This document shows, piece by piece, positions 46,246 through 55,743 of a stretch of DNA of 64,000 nt; within the stretch, counting starts at the first letter, position 1; each line of letters starts with the position of its first letter. Both the position numbers and the translations under genes were made by a program. Under the pieces are notes generated by a model. It was not told where the DNA came from, made no database searches, and was given only the letters and a program-made list of their open reading frames with translations. The stretch comes from Pantoea sp. Mb-10 (lineage in GTDB: Bacteria; Pseudomonadota; Gammaproteobacteria; Enterobacterales; Enterobacteriaceae): positions 186,001 through 250,000 of the forward strand of contig NZ_JAJSDX010000004.1 of NCBI RefSeq assembly GCF_021272205.1. The letters run 5' to 3'.

Positions 46246-46887
46246 ATGGCTGTCGCTGCCAACAAACGTTCGGTAATGACGCTGTTTTCCGGTCCGACTG
46301 ACATTTTTAGCCATCAAGTGCGTATCGTACTGGCTGAAAAGGGCGTTAGCGTCGAGATCGAGCAGGTCGAAATGGATAACCTGCCGCAGGATCTGATTGA
46401 CCTCAACCCCTATCGCACTTTACCTACGCTGGTCGACCGTGAACTGACGCTGTACGAATCACGCATCATCATGGAGTACCTTGACGAGCGCTTCCCACAT
46501 CCGCCGTTGATGCCGGTTTACCCGGTAGCGCGTGGCGAGAGCCGTTTGATGATGCACCGCATCGAGAATGACTGGTATACGCTGATGCGCAAGATCGAAA
46601 GCGGCAACGATGCCGAAGCGGATGCCGCGCGCAAGCAGCTGCGTGAAGAGCTGCTGGCCATTGCACCGCTGTTCTCACGCACGCCATTCTTTATGAGCGA
46701 GGAGTTCAGCCTGGTGGATTGCTACCTGGCACCGCTGCTGTGGCGTTTGCCGCAAATGGGCGTGGATTTATCGGGCGCCGGTTCCAAGGAGCTGAAAGGC
46801 TACATGACTCGCGTGTTCGAGCGTGACTCTTTCCTCGCTTCTCTGACCGAAGCAGAACGTGAAATGCGCCTGCAATCACGGGGCTAA
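46246..46887 (+). CDS. sspA: Stringent starvation protein A
   Basis: A 213-residue GST-fold protein that binds RNA polymerase and supports stationary-phase and acid survival. The N-terminal thioredoxin-like part reads Val-Met-Thr-Leu-Phe-Ser-Gly, with Pro-Tyr-Arg-Thr-Leu-Pro-Thr-Leu near residue 51 and Tyr-Glu-Ser-Arg-Ile-Ile near residue 68. ATG 46246 follows TTGGAGG; the earlier in-frame start at 46234 would remove that site. sspB follows after three bases. Confidence 0.96.
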   Translation: MAVAANKRSVMTLFSGPTDIFSHQVRIVLAEKGVSVEIEQVEMDNLPQDLIDLNPYRTLPTLVDRELTLYESRIIMEYLDERFPHPPLMPVYPVARGESRLMMHRIENDWYTLMRKIESGNDAEADAARKQLREELLAIAPLFSRTPFFMSEEFSLVDCYLAPLLWRLPQMGVDLSGAGSKELKGYMTRVFERDSFLASLTEAEREMRLQSRG

Positions 46888-46890
46888 CCT

Positions 46891-47373
46891 ATGGAGATGT
46901 CACAGCTTACTGCCCGTCGTCCCTATCTGCTGCGTGCGTTTTACGACTGGTTGCTGGACAACCAGCTGACGCCGCATCTGGTGGTGGACATTAATTTGCC
47001 GGGCGTACAAGTGCCGCTTGAATACGCGCGTGACGGTCAGATTGTCCTGAACATTGCCCCGCGCGCGGTGGGCAACCTGGATCTCGCCAACGACGAAGTG
47101 CGTTTCAACGCGCGTTTCGGCGGCGTGCCACGCCAGGTCACCGTGCCGATGGCGGCGGTGCTGGCTATCTATGCACGTGAAAACGGTGCGGGCACCATGT
47201 TTGAGCCTGAGCCTGCTTATGAACTGGCAACGGATGAGCTGGAAGGCCAGGAAGAGACCATGATGTCGGTGATTGATGGCGATCGTCCTGACAACGCGCA
47301 GGATGAAGATCACACGCCGGATGATGAGCCGCCGCCGCGCGGGGGGCGTCCTTCGCTGCGCGTGGTGAAATAA
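46891..47373 (+). CDS. sspB: ClpXP adaptor SspB
   Basis: A 160-residue adaptor that delivers ssrA-tagged peptides to ClpXP. The dimeric substrate-binding domain covers about residues 5-115. An acidic, Pro-rich linker leads to the C-terminal ClpX-binding peptide Pro-Ser-Leu-Arg-Val-Val-Lys, almost identical to that of E. coli. It is co-transcribed with sspA. Confidence 0.96.
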   Translation: MEMSQLTARRPYLLRAFYDWLLDNQLTPHLVVDINLPGVQVPLEYARDGQIVLNIAPRAVGNLDLANDEVRFNARFGGVPRQVTVPMAAVLAIYARENGAGTMFEPEPAYELATDELEGQEETMMSVIDGDRPDNAQDEDHTPDDEPPPRGGRPSLRVVK

Positions 47374-47397
47374 CGCCGGCCGTTTTCATGAGGTCGT

Positions 47398-47428
47398 AAA
47401 AAACGGGCTAGCACAGCCCGTTTTTTTT
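47398..47428 (+). terminator. Intrinsic terminator of sspAB
   Basis: AAAAACGGGCT-agca-AGCCCG-like stem followed by eight T lies 25 bases past the sspB stop. Confidence 0.9.
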
Positions 47429-47453
47429 CGCCTGTATAACCCGTGGAAAAGAA

Positions 47454-47482
47454 AAAGGGGCGAGATATACTCGCCCCTTTTG
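47454..47482 (-). terminator. Intrinsic terminator of the glutamate-synthase-like operon
   Basis: AAAAGGGGCGAG-atata-CTCGCCCCTTTT; on the minus strand it follows the stop of the diflavin reductase gene and ends in a T-rich run (TTTTTCTTTT). It is nearly symmetric and faces the sspAB terminator. Confidence 0.85.
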
Positions 47483-47497
47483 AGTACTACGCGCGAT

Positions 47498-49252
47498 TTA
47501 GTAGACGTCGCGCAGGTAGCGTTTATCTTTCTTCAACTGGTCGACATAGGCCGCCGCACGTTCACTGGAGAGGCCGCCAAACTGGCGCACCACTTCATAC
47601 AGCGCTGCATCAACGTCTTTCGCCATGCGCGACGCATCCCCACACACGTAAAAATAGGCGCCTTCCTGCAGCCAGGCATAAAGCTCGGCACCTTTTTCCA
47701 GCATGCGATTTTGCACGTAAATTTTCTCTTCCTGATCGCGCGAGAAGGCCAGATCGAGGTGAGTTAACAGCCCGCTCTGCTGCCACGCGCTCAGTTCATC
47801 CTGATAGATGAAATCGTGCGCCTGGTGCTGATCGCCAAAGAACAGCCAGTTTTTTCCCGCTGCGCCGGTGGCCTGACGCTCCTGCAGGAAGGCGCGGAAC
47901 GGCGCGATGCCGGTACCCGGCCCCACCATGATCAGCGGCGCATCCGGGTTGGCGGGCACGCGAAACGCTTTATTGGGTGAAATAAAGATCGCCGGTTTCT
48001 CGCCGCGGCGCACGCGCTCAGCCAGATAGCTTGAGCACACGCCTTTACGCTCGCGCCCGTTGCTGTGATAACGCACAGAGGCGATGGTGAGATGCACCTG
48101 ATTCGGGTGGGCTTTCGCGCTGGAGGAGATGGAGTAAGCGCGGTGCTGCAGTGGACGCAGCATGGCAACAAATTCCGGCACAGAGAGGCTGCGTTTCAGC
48201 TCAAGCTGCAGCAGGTCCAGCGTGTCTTTGCCCCACAGCCAGTTCGCAAGCGTGTCTTTGTCGTCGTGCTGTAATACGTGCAGCAACTCTTGGTTGGCGG
48301 TGTTTTGGCCTACCCACTCAATCAGTTTGCGCGACGGCTCAGAGATCTCAAACTGGTGCGTCAGCAAATCGCCGAGGCTACGCTCATAGCCGGAAACCGG
48401 CGTTTCGTAATCAGCTTTGAGTTCGGCCAGCAGCAGGCTCACCAGCGCAGCGTCGTTAACCGGGATCACGCCCAGCGCATCCCCGGCTTCATATTTCAGG
48501 CCGCTGTCGGTGAGATCAAATTCAAAGTGGCGGATATCTTTTGCCGAGGCGTCACTCGACAGGCGCTTATTGGTGATCAGCGCGGCGGCATACGGGTTTT
48601 GCTTGTTGCTACCCGGGATCACCGGTGCTTCCGGCGCGCTTTCTAACGCGGTGCCGCTGCTGCCCGCGCTGGCGGCGAACTGAGGCATGGCGCTGCCGAT
48701 CCATTCGCTGGAGGGCTCTTCAAAGTCGATATCACAGTCGATACGATCAACCACGCGTTTCGCACCAAGCTGCTCAAGTCGCATATCAAAGAATTTGCCC
48801 GCCTGACAAAAGCCGTCATAGCCGGTGTCGCCAATCGCCAGCACGGCAAAATGCATCTGCTCCAGGCGAGGCGCGGTGCTGGCCGAGAGCGCCTGCCAGA
48901 ACAGCTGCGCATTGTCGGGCATCTCACCTTCACCGTAGGTGGAGGTGACGATCAGCACGTGGCGCATGGTGGCAAACACATCCAGATCCACTTCACCCAG
49001 CGCCTGTACTACTGGCACCAATCCTTTCGCCCGCGCGGCTTTGGCTGCGGTGTGCGCCAGCGCTTCCGCGTTACCGGTTTGTGAGCCATACAAAATATGC
49101 AGTTGGGTATTCGCGCTAGCGCCGGCTGCCGGCGCAGTTTGCTTGTCTTCTAATACCAGCAGGCGCGAATGGAGCCCCGCGAGAAAACCTGCCAGCCAAT
49201 ATTTCTGTTCGCCGTTAAACGGGGCATCTTCAGGAATGTAAGGAATCTTCAT
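47498..49252 (-). CDS. CysJ-like NADPH diflavin reductase
   Basis: A 584-residue protein with a flavodoxin domain (about residues 52-195; Tyr-Gly-Ser-Gln-Thr-Gly-Asn-Ala binds FMN) and a ferredoxin-NADP reductase module with Arg-Ala-Tyr-Ser-Ile-Ser-Ser (FAD), Gly-Pro-Gly-Thr-Gly-Ile-Ala-Pro-Phe-Arg (NADPH) and a C-terminal Tyr-Leu-Arg-Asp-Val-Tyr. It closely resembles CysJ, the flavoprotein of sulfite reductase, but no cysI is beside it. It lies 88 bases after the glutamate-synthase-like gene, where gltD would be expected, so it may be its electron donor (inference). Confidence 0.85.
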   Translation of the reverse strand: MKIPYIPEDAPFNGEQKYWLAGFLAGLHSRLLVLEDKQTAPAAGASANTQLHILYGSQTGNAEALAHTAAKAARAKGLVPVVQALGEVDLDVFATMRHVLIVTSTYGEGEMPDNAQLFWQALSASTAPRLEQMHFAVLAIGDTGYDGFCQAGKFFDMRLEQLGAKRVVDRIDCDIDFEEPSSEWIGSAMPQFAASAGSSGTALESAPEAPVIPGSNKQNPYAAALITNKRLSSDASAKDIRHFEFDLTDSGLKYEAGDALGVIPVNDAALVSLLLAELKADYETPVSGYERSLGDLLTHQFEISEPSRKLIEWVGQNTANQELLHVLQHDDKDTLANWLWGKDTLDLLQLELKRSLSVPEFVAMLRPLQHRAYSISSSAKAHPNQVHLTIASVRYHSNGRERKGVCSSYLAERVRRGEKPAIFISPNKAFRVPANPDAPLIMVGPGTGIAPFRAFLQERQATGAAGKNWLFFGDQHQAHDFIYQDELSAWQQSGLLTHLDLAFSRDQEEKIYVQNRMLEKGAELYAWLQEGAYFYVCGDASRMAKDVDAALYEVVRQFGGLSSERAAAYVDQLKKDKRYLRDVY

Positions 49253-49340
49253 GGATATCAGTACTCAAACCGGTTCATCGAATTCGTCGTCATAGCCCGG
49301 AACACCGTCACCGGGCCTTCGTCCATTTCTCGCGGTACAC

Positions 49341-52300
49341 TCAGGCGAGTTTGCCCACTGCCGCCGCGATTTCTGGCAGCGCGGCACGTGCAAACAGCTC
49401 TTCAAAATCAGGCAGATGACCGAGTACCTCACGGTTGCGCGCATCCTGATAAATGATCCAGCCATAGGTGGCCAGGCTATCCATCGAGCGAATGTTACGC
49501 TGCGTCAGGGCGGCCTTGTAATCGGCCATACGCTTGGCGGCGATTAGGCTCGCCAACTCGTCATCGCTGTAGCTCTCGATAGCGGCACGGGCGTGGCGTT
49601 GCAGCTTGCTCACCAGCGTGAAATCTTCCGTCATCAGCAAATTACGCACCGCTTTTTCCACCGCGGGATCTTCTACCGAAGTGCCTTTTGGCAATTTACC
49701 CAGCGCCAGCTGCTGCGCAAAGCTCAGCACGGTGTAGTTGTTCAGCAGGACAAACATTTCCTGCGTATCGGTAGCGCCGTAGGCCGGGACTGCGCCGTCT
49801 GCGATGGTTTTGCCGGTGCGCCACGCTGATTTGAACTTCGCCACCTGATGTGCGGCGAGCGAGGTTGACAGCTCTTCCAGCAAATCTTTGCGCGATTTGG
49901 CTTTCAGAATTTCAGCGCCGTCTTGATAAAGCAGCAGTGAACGCGGCATCACGTACACAAAGTGCTGGCATTCGGTTTCCCAATTATCCAGCAGCCAAGC
50001 CGCACGCGGCGACTGTGTCGCTTCCAGATGCCAGTGCAGTAGGGTCAGCACGGCTTGCTTGTGGACCTGCGCCATTTCATCGGCGTCGGCAATAGAGCCA
50101 AACAACACCGAGTCACCTGCCGCGTGCGCCGCCAGCGAGCCGTAGGGATCGTACTGATAGGCGAAGCCGCCGCTCATGCCGTTGCCGAAGCCTTTGCCGA
50201 AGGTACCGAGGTTGAGAATGGCGCCGTTGGTCATGTATTCGCAGCAGAAATCGCCCACGCCCTCAACCACGGCAGTGGCGCCGGAGTTGCGCACGGCAAA
50301 GCGATCGCCTGCCTGGCCCTGCACAAACAGACGCCCACCCGTCGCACCGAACAGCGCGAAGTTACCGATTAATACGTTGCCATCGCTATCCTGCGCACCG
50401 CCGCCGGGAGACATCACCACCAGCTCACCGCCGCATTGGCCTTTGCCCACGCCGTCGTTGCAGGTGCCATAGTGTTTCATCAGCATACCGTCGTTGCAGA
50501 ACGCCCCGAAGGACTGTCCTGCGGCACCGGTGGTGTGAATATTCACGGTGCGAGGCGCAAGGTAGTGGCGGCCACGATCGTCTTTCAATACCGCGGGCAG
50601 CGCAGCGCGCTGTGCGGCAGGCAGCGTGTGATTCAGCATGCGTTCGATATCGATCGCCAATTGGCCGCCCACGCTTTTGTTACGGTTATTCAGCACAATG
50701 CCGTCGCCCAGTGCCACTTCACGTCCCGCCGCGTCAATCAATGTCGCCTTCACGGTATCAAGCCAGTCGTCGTCGAGCGTAAAGTCTTTTTCCAGATACA
50801 CCGGCTGCTCGACTTTCTGTTCGGGAACCACGGTCAGCATGGCGCGCAGATCCAGTTTGCCGACTTCAAGCGGGTGATCCATCAAGTGCAGCAGATCGGA
50901 GCGCCCGCGCGCTTCACGCAGCGAACGCAAGCCCAGTCGCGCCAGGAATTCGCGCACTTCTTGTGCCACGTTAATGAAATATTGCGCCAGCTGACGCGGG
51001 TCGCCGTCAAAGGCTTCGGCATTGGTGGTTAAGCCGGCCGGGCACTTCACGTTGCAGTTCTTCGCCATGACGCATTTCAGCATCATCAGCGCGGTGGTAC
51101 CGAACTCGAAGCTGTCGCCCCCCAGCAGAGCAGACTTAATCACGTCGCTGCCGGTCTGCTGCGCGCCTGAGCAGCGCAGCTGCACTTTGTCGCGCAGGCC
51201 GTTGGCACACAGCGCCTGATGCACTTCGGCGATGCCGATTTCCGCCACGCGACCGGTATATTTCAGGCTGGTAACGGAGGCCGCACCGGTGCCGCCGGTG
51301 TTGCCAGCCACATTGATCACATCCGCACCGGCTTTAGCCACGCCCACGGCGATGGTGCCGATACCTTCAGAGGAAACCAGCTTCACCACCACGCGCACGC
51401 GCGCGGCCTTACAGTCATGGATCAGCTGCGCCAAATCTTCGATGGAGTACGTGTCATGGTGTGGCGGCGGCGATACCAGCTCGACGCCCGGCGTACCGCC
51501 GCGCGCCGCCGCGATCTCCACGGTGACTTTCGGCGCAGGCAGCTGTCCGCCTTCACCGGGTTTCGCGCCCTGACCAATTTTGATCTCCAGCTCTTCCAGC
51601 ATCGGATCGGCCAGGTAGGCGGCCCAGACGCCGAAGCGGCCAGACGCCAGCTGCTTGATACGTGAGGCGCGCAGGGTGCCGTGGCGCGAGTAGTGCTCGC
51701 CACCTTCACCGCAGTTGCTCATGCCACCTACCATATTGGTGCCGTGCGCCACCGCTTCGTGGGCCGGGGCCACCAGCGCGCCGTGGCTCATCGCGCCGGA
51801 GGCGAAGGTGCGGGTGATTTCGTGCGCAGGCTGGATTTCATCCAGCGGCAGCGAAGGCTGTGCGGTGAAGATTTTCGACAGGTAATCGGCCGCTTTGCCG
51901 TAGGCGGTGATATGCAGCGCACCGGCCTCAACGTGGCTACGCTCAATCTCGTCGTTGAAGCGGGTTTTCAGCGCCCGCGCCAGCGCGTTCAGGCGCTCCT
52001 CTTCGGGCTTAAGGCCCGCGATCGCGTCGATCAACCGCAGTTCAAACTGATTGAGGCTGCCATCCGTGGCCTTGCAGGCCAGACCGCGCGTCGCGAAGCC
52101 GTTGTTGATCAACGAATAGCGACCCAGCTTGCGGCCAAACTCCGCTTCGCTGTCCACGTGCGTTAAATCACAGGGCAGGGCGAGAATATCGCGCAGCGCC
52201 GCAGGACGACGTTTGCGCTCGGCGTGCATCAGGCTGGAGAACTGACGGTAGTCCGGCGTAATGGTGAAGCTATCAATGACCGCATTGGGAATGCGCTCAA

Positions 52301-54872
52301 AGCTACTGTCCTTGAAGGCATCGGCGTTGATGTTGAACGCATTATCCAGCTTGGCCAGCGTCATCAGGCGGATAAAGTTATCTTCTTCGCGCGCTTTGTC
52401 GGCGAAGCGAATTGGCTGTTCCGTCATGTCGATAAAGGTGCGCACGGCGATGGTACCGTAAGAGTGACCCGCCCCTTCGGCGCGCTCTTTGAACAGCCCC
52501 AGCAGCGGCACTTCCGCTTCACCCTGAATTTTCAGGGCGCTCTGGTGCCAGTCGACCGCCATCTGGGCGATAGCCGGGAACCCGGCGCCGCCCACCGGCG
52601 TTTTGATATTTGGGAAATACTTTTTCAGCACCGGATCGTCGGTATCCAGGAAGTTGGGCTCGAAGAACTCACCGCAGCTGTAGCTTTCCACGGTGCACAG
52701 GCCCACTTTGCCCATGGTTTTCATCAGCGCTTTTTCAGCGGCTTTGGCATAGCGCTTAAAGGCCTTGTTACCCTCTTCACCTTCACCAAACTTCTCTTCG
52801 GCACGCATCTGCACGCCAAGCGGATAGACCGCCGAGGCACCAAAGCCGAGCGTGGCGGCAATGTGGTGTGAAGAGATGCTTTGTCCGCTCTCTACCACCA
52901 GCGACACATCCAGACGCAAACCTTCCTGCACCAGGCGCTGGTTAATGGCGGAGACCATCAGCAGCATCGGGATCGCCGCGTGCGTCGAAGAGATGTGGCG
53001 GTCGGTGATCACCGCGATACCGCCTTGCTGACGCGCAAAATCCACCACCTGCTGCGCCAGGTTATCGATAGCCGCTTCCAGCGCATCGGCGTTGGCAGCA
53101 CGGCTGACGATATCTTTGCCGGTGACCGGCTGATATAGCATGTCAAAACGCGCATAAGGCGCCACGGTCTGTTCACGCAGGCGCAGCATATCCAGATGCG
53201 TGAGGATCGGGCTTGGCACGATGATCTGTTGGCCTTTGCTGCGGCCAAGATGCGGTTTAGCGCCCAGCGCCACGCGCAGCGTCATGCCATCAGCTTCACG
53301 GATCGAATCCAGCGGCGGGTTGGTCACTTGCGCAAAGCGCTGTGAGAAGTAGTGCGCCATACCGCCTTCGTGGTCGGACAGGCCGTTGATGGCGTTGCCG
53401 TAACCCATTGCGGAGATCTTCTCTGCGCCGGTTTGCAGCATCGGGTCCATCATGAATTTAAAGCTTTCTTGGTTGTAGTAGTAAGCCACAAACCGCTGGT
53501 AGGTTTTGAGATCGCCGCGATAGCGCAGCGGCGAGCCGAGTTTCTCCGCAGGCACTTCCGGCAGATCCTGCAGCTCAACGCGGGCTGCGCGCAGCAGGGC
53601 AGGATAATCTTTCTCGGCGGCCAGTTTTTCCAGCGCTTCTACCGTGGTATAGGCGCGTTTTTCGCGGTGATCGTAATACAGCATACCGCCGGCTTCGATA
53701 CGTCCACGGCGCAGCACGCTTTCCGGCGGGAAGGCAATCTGGCCCGCTTCAGACATCGCACCAATATAGTCGGCCGTTTCCACGGAACGCAGCGGACGGA
53801 GACCCAGGCGGTCCAGGCGTGCGCCTATGACTTCGCCATTGCCAAAAATCAACGCTGCCGGGCCGTCGTTCTTCTCTTCGTAAAGCGAGAAATACTCCAA
53901 CATGGCGCGCACGTCGCCGGAGAGCGAGGTGTCATTTTCCCAGGCGGGTGGCATCATCGAAACCACCGCGTTGATCAAGTCGAGATTATCTTCCATCAAC
54001 CGGCTGTGAATGCTCTGGTCGAGGCGTGAACTGTCTGATTGACCTTTTGGACGCACGATCTTTTTGCCGCGCGCCAGCATCAGGGCGGCTTCCGCAATGC
54101 GGTTTTTACGATCGGTATTGAGCTCACCGTTATGGGCCATCAGGCGGAACGGCTGCGCCATGGTCGTGTGCGGATCGGTGTTGGTGGAAAAACGGGTATG
54201 GAAAAACAGCCCGCGTACCTGATGATCTTCGTCGGTGAGATCTTTGAAATAGGGAATCACTTCATTTGAGTTCAGGCGCGCTTTAAATACTTGGGTGCGC
54301 GAGGAGAGCGACAGCGGATACAAACCGCCAAACTCCTGCTCGGTAAACGCCCGCGCTTCGATATCCAGCAGCGCGCGGTAGATGTGGCGCTCAAACTCAT
54401 TTTGATCGCCAATCTCCTGCGGGGCCGCGAAGATCCACTGCACAATCGGCAGCTGGTACTTTACTGCCGCCGCACGGGTGACGCTGTTATCCAGCGGCAT
54501 GTCGCGCTTCATTAGCATCGGCAGGTTATGCGCCGCCAGGGTTTGCTCGACCAAACGCTCGGCATTGGCGCGCAGCTCGGCATCTTTTGGCACAAAGAAG
54601 TTACCCACGCCAAAGCGACCCGCTTCCAGCGGCTGACCGGTGATTTTACGGAAAAAGCGCAGAGAAAGGTCAACGTTAACGCCGGCGCCATCGCCGACAC
54701 CCTCCGCAGACATACCGCCGCGATGCGGTACCGTGCATAAGGCACTGTGCGCCATACGCAGAATTTCATGGGTCTGCTCGCCGTCCTTTCGCGTAATGAA
54801 ACCTACACCACAGCTATCACTTCCGGCTGAGGGATCATACAAACCATAGGGATGAGGTTTTTGAGTGGACAT
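49341..54872 (-). CDS. Enlarged glutamate-synthase-like large subunit
   Basis: An 1843-residue GltB-family protein. After a short propeptide comes the Ntn nucleophile, Cys21 in Ser-Cys-Gly-Val-Gly-Phe, then the glutaminase domain, a central domain, the FMN-binding synthase barrel with the 3Fe-4S cysteines Cys-x5-Cys-x4-Cys (about residues 1267-1278), and the GxGxG beta-helix (about 1430-1560). The canonical C-terminus (Val-Met-Pro-Arg) is reached near residue 1660, and about 180 further residues have no counterpart in ordinary GltB (about 1490 residues). It sits in the gltB position between sspB and arcB, without gltD. Confidence 0.85.
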   Translation of the reverse strand: MSTQKPHPYGLYDPSAGSDSCGVGFITRKDGEQTHEILRMAHSALCTVPHRGGMSAEGVGDGAGVNVDLSLRFFRKITGQPLEAGRFGVGNFFVPKDAELRANAERLVEQTLAAHNLPMLMKRDMPLDNSVTRAAAVKYQLPIVQWIFAAPQEIGDQNEFERHIYRALLDIEARAFTEQEFGGLYPLSLSSRTQVFKARLNSNEVIPYFKDLTDEDHQVRGLFFHTRFSTNTDPHTTMAQPFRLMAHNGELNTDRKNRIAEAALMLARGKKIVRPKGQSDSSRLDQSIHSRLMEDNLDLINAVVSMMPPAWENDTSLSGDVRAMLEYFSLYEEKNDGPAALIFGNGEVIGARLDRLGLRPLRSVETADYIGAMSEAGQIAFPPESVLRRGRIEAGGMLYYDHREKRAYTTVEALEKLAAEKDYPALLRAARVELQDLPEVPAEKLGSPLRYRGDLKTYQRFVAYYYNQESFKFMMDPMLQTGAEKISAMGYGNAINGLSDHEGGMAHYFSQRFAQVTNPPLDSIREADGMTLRVALGAKPHLGRSKGQQIIVPSPILTHLDMLRLREQTVAPYARFDMLYQPVTGKDIVSRAANADALEAAIDNLAQQVVDFARQQGGIAVITDRHISSTHAAIPMLLMVSAINQRLVQEGLRLDVSLVVESGQSISSHHIAATLGFGASAVYPLGVQMRAEEKFGEGEEGNKAFKRYAKAAEKALMKTMGKVGLCTVESYSCGEFFEPNFLDTDDPVLKKYFPNIKTPVGGAGFPAIAQMAVDWHQSALKIQGEAEVPLLGLFKERAEGAGHSYGTIAVRTFIDMTEQPIRFADKAREEDNFIRLMTLAKLDNAFNINADAFKDSSFERIPNAVIDSFTITPDYRQFSSLMHAERKRRPAALRDILALPCDLTHVDSEAEFGRKLGRYSLINNGFATRGLACKATDGSLNQFELRLIDAIAGLKPEEERLNALARALKTRFNDEIERSHVEAGALHITAYGKAADYLSKIFTAQPSLPLDEIQPAHEITRTFASGAMSHGALVAPAHEAVAHGTNMVGGMSNCGEGGEHYSRHGTLRASRIKQLASGRFGVWAAYLADPMLEELEIKIGQGAKPGEGGQLPAPKVTVEIAAARGGTPGVELVSPPPHHDTYSIEDLAQLIHDCKAARVRVVVKLVSSEGIGTIAVGVAKAGADVINVAGNTGGTGAASVTSLKYTGRVAEIGIAEVHQALCANGLRDKVQLRCSGAQQTGSDVIKSALLGGDSFEFGTTALMMLKCVMAKNCNVKCPAGLTTNAEAFDGDPRQLAQYFINVAQEVREFLARLGLRSLREARGRSDLLHLMDHPLEVGKLDLRAMLTVVPEQKVEQPVYLEKDFTLDDDWLDTVKATLIDAAGREVALGDGIVLNNRNKSVGGQLAIDIERMLNHTLPAAQRAALPAVLKDDRGRHYLAPRTVNIHTTGAAGQSFGAFCNDGMLMKHYGTCNDGVGKGQCGGELVVMSPGGGAQDSDGNVLIGNFALFGATGGRLFVQGQAGDRFAVRNSGATAVVEGVGDFCCEYMTNGAILNLGTFGKGFGNGMSGGFAYQYDPYGSLAAHAAGDSVLFGSIADADEMAQVHKQAVLTLLHWHLEATQSPRAAWLLDNWETECQHFVYVMPRSLLLYQDGAEILKAKSRKDLLEELSTSLAAHQVAKFKSAWRTGKTIADGAVPAYGATDTQEMFVLLNNYTVLSFAQQLALGKLPKGTSVEDPAVEKAVRNLLMTEDFTLVSKLQRHARAAIESYSDDELASLIAAKRMADYKAALTQRNIRSMDSLATYGWIIYQDARNREVLGHLPDFEELFARAALPEIAAAVGKLA

Positions 54873-55743
54873 TGAGGGTCTCCTTAAACTGCTTTAGACA
54901 TTACCTGCATTCGTTCGAGCACCGCGCACAGCTGCGTGCTTTATCAATTCTTTTCGCGCGCTAACCGCGGGCGTCGCAACACTGAGCAAAGGCTCTCAGG
55001 AATTACGCTTCACGTCCTTGATGAGCTGCTCTTACTTCCGGTCTCTTATGGGAGATAACTTGCATCCAGAGGGAGTTTCTTGCTGCATAGATATGCCGAG
55101 ACTCAGTTCCAGCTGGAGCACCTCCAGCGGCATTCCAACTTATCGGGAAAGCGAACAGAGGTCAAATAGCCTGTCTTAGGGCATGTAATAAGCAGTTAAT
55201 TGATATAATCATATAATTTATAAAAGGTTAATAAGAAAATTTATGTCAATCTGGCTGGAGTGGTGCGCCCTGGGGGTGTAAGTCGTCTCACTGTGAGGAA
55301 GGCCGCATATATCCAAACAATGCTGATAAGGAATGATTAAACAGCACGAAATTCTGTTGGTGTCGGTTCATGCGCAGCATGTATCTGTTTTTCTTATGGC
55401 GCGCTTTTTGAATCAAAAAACCGTTGGCATTAGCAAAATTAATCAGCGTGATTTTAGATAAGCAGGCAGTAAATTTGAATGGATATGCAATAACGGTGTG
55501 AAACCATTTGTGGAAAAGGCAGAGAAGAAGATTGATAAGCCCCGTTGTTTTGAAACGGGCGGCGGCGGGGCGGCCTTTCAGATTATTCAGTTAGCGGAAT
55601 TAGTCAAGCGCTTTGCGCATAACGCGGGAAACGTCGGCGAAATTCAAGGGTTTTGCACCATAATGGAGCAAACTCAGCATGTTACGGCGCGATAAAGGGA
55701 TATTTACGATATGATGAGCCTGATTTCGTCCAGAGGGCTCGTC
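54873..55743. promoter_or_regulatory. Long gap upstream of the glutamate-synthase-like gene and arcB
   Basis: No gene is evident in these 871 bases; yhcC, which lies here in E. coli, is missing. A very A+T-rich tract at about 55195-55245 is the likely promoter zone of the minus-strand operon and would give a leader of about 330 bases. A perfect hairpin (GCTGGAG-cac-CTCCAGC) is at 55112-55128. AAGGAGA before the start at 54872 is the ribosome-binding site. The arcB promoter should lie in the right half. Confidence 0.45.
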
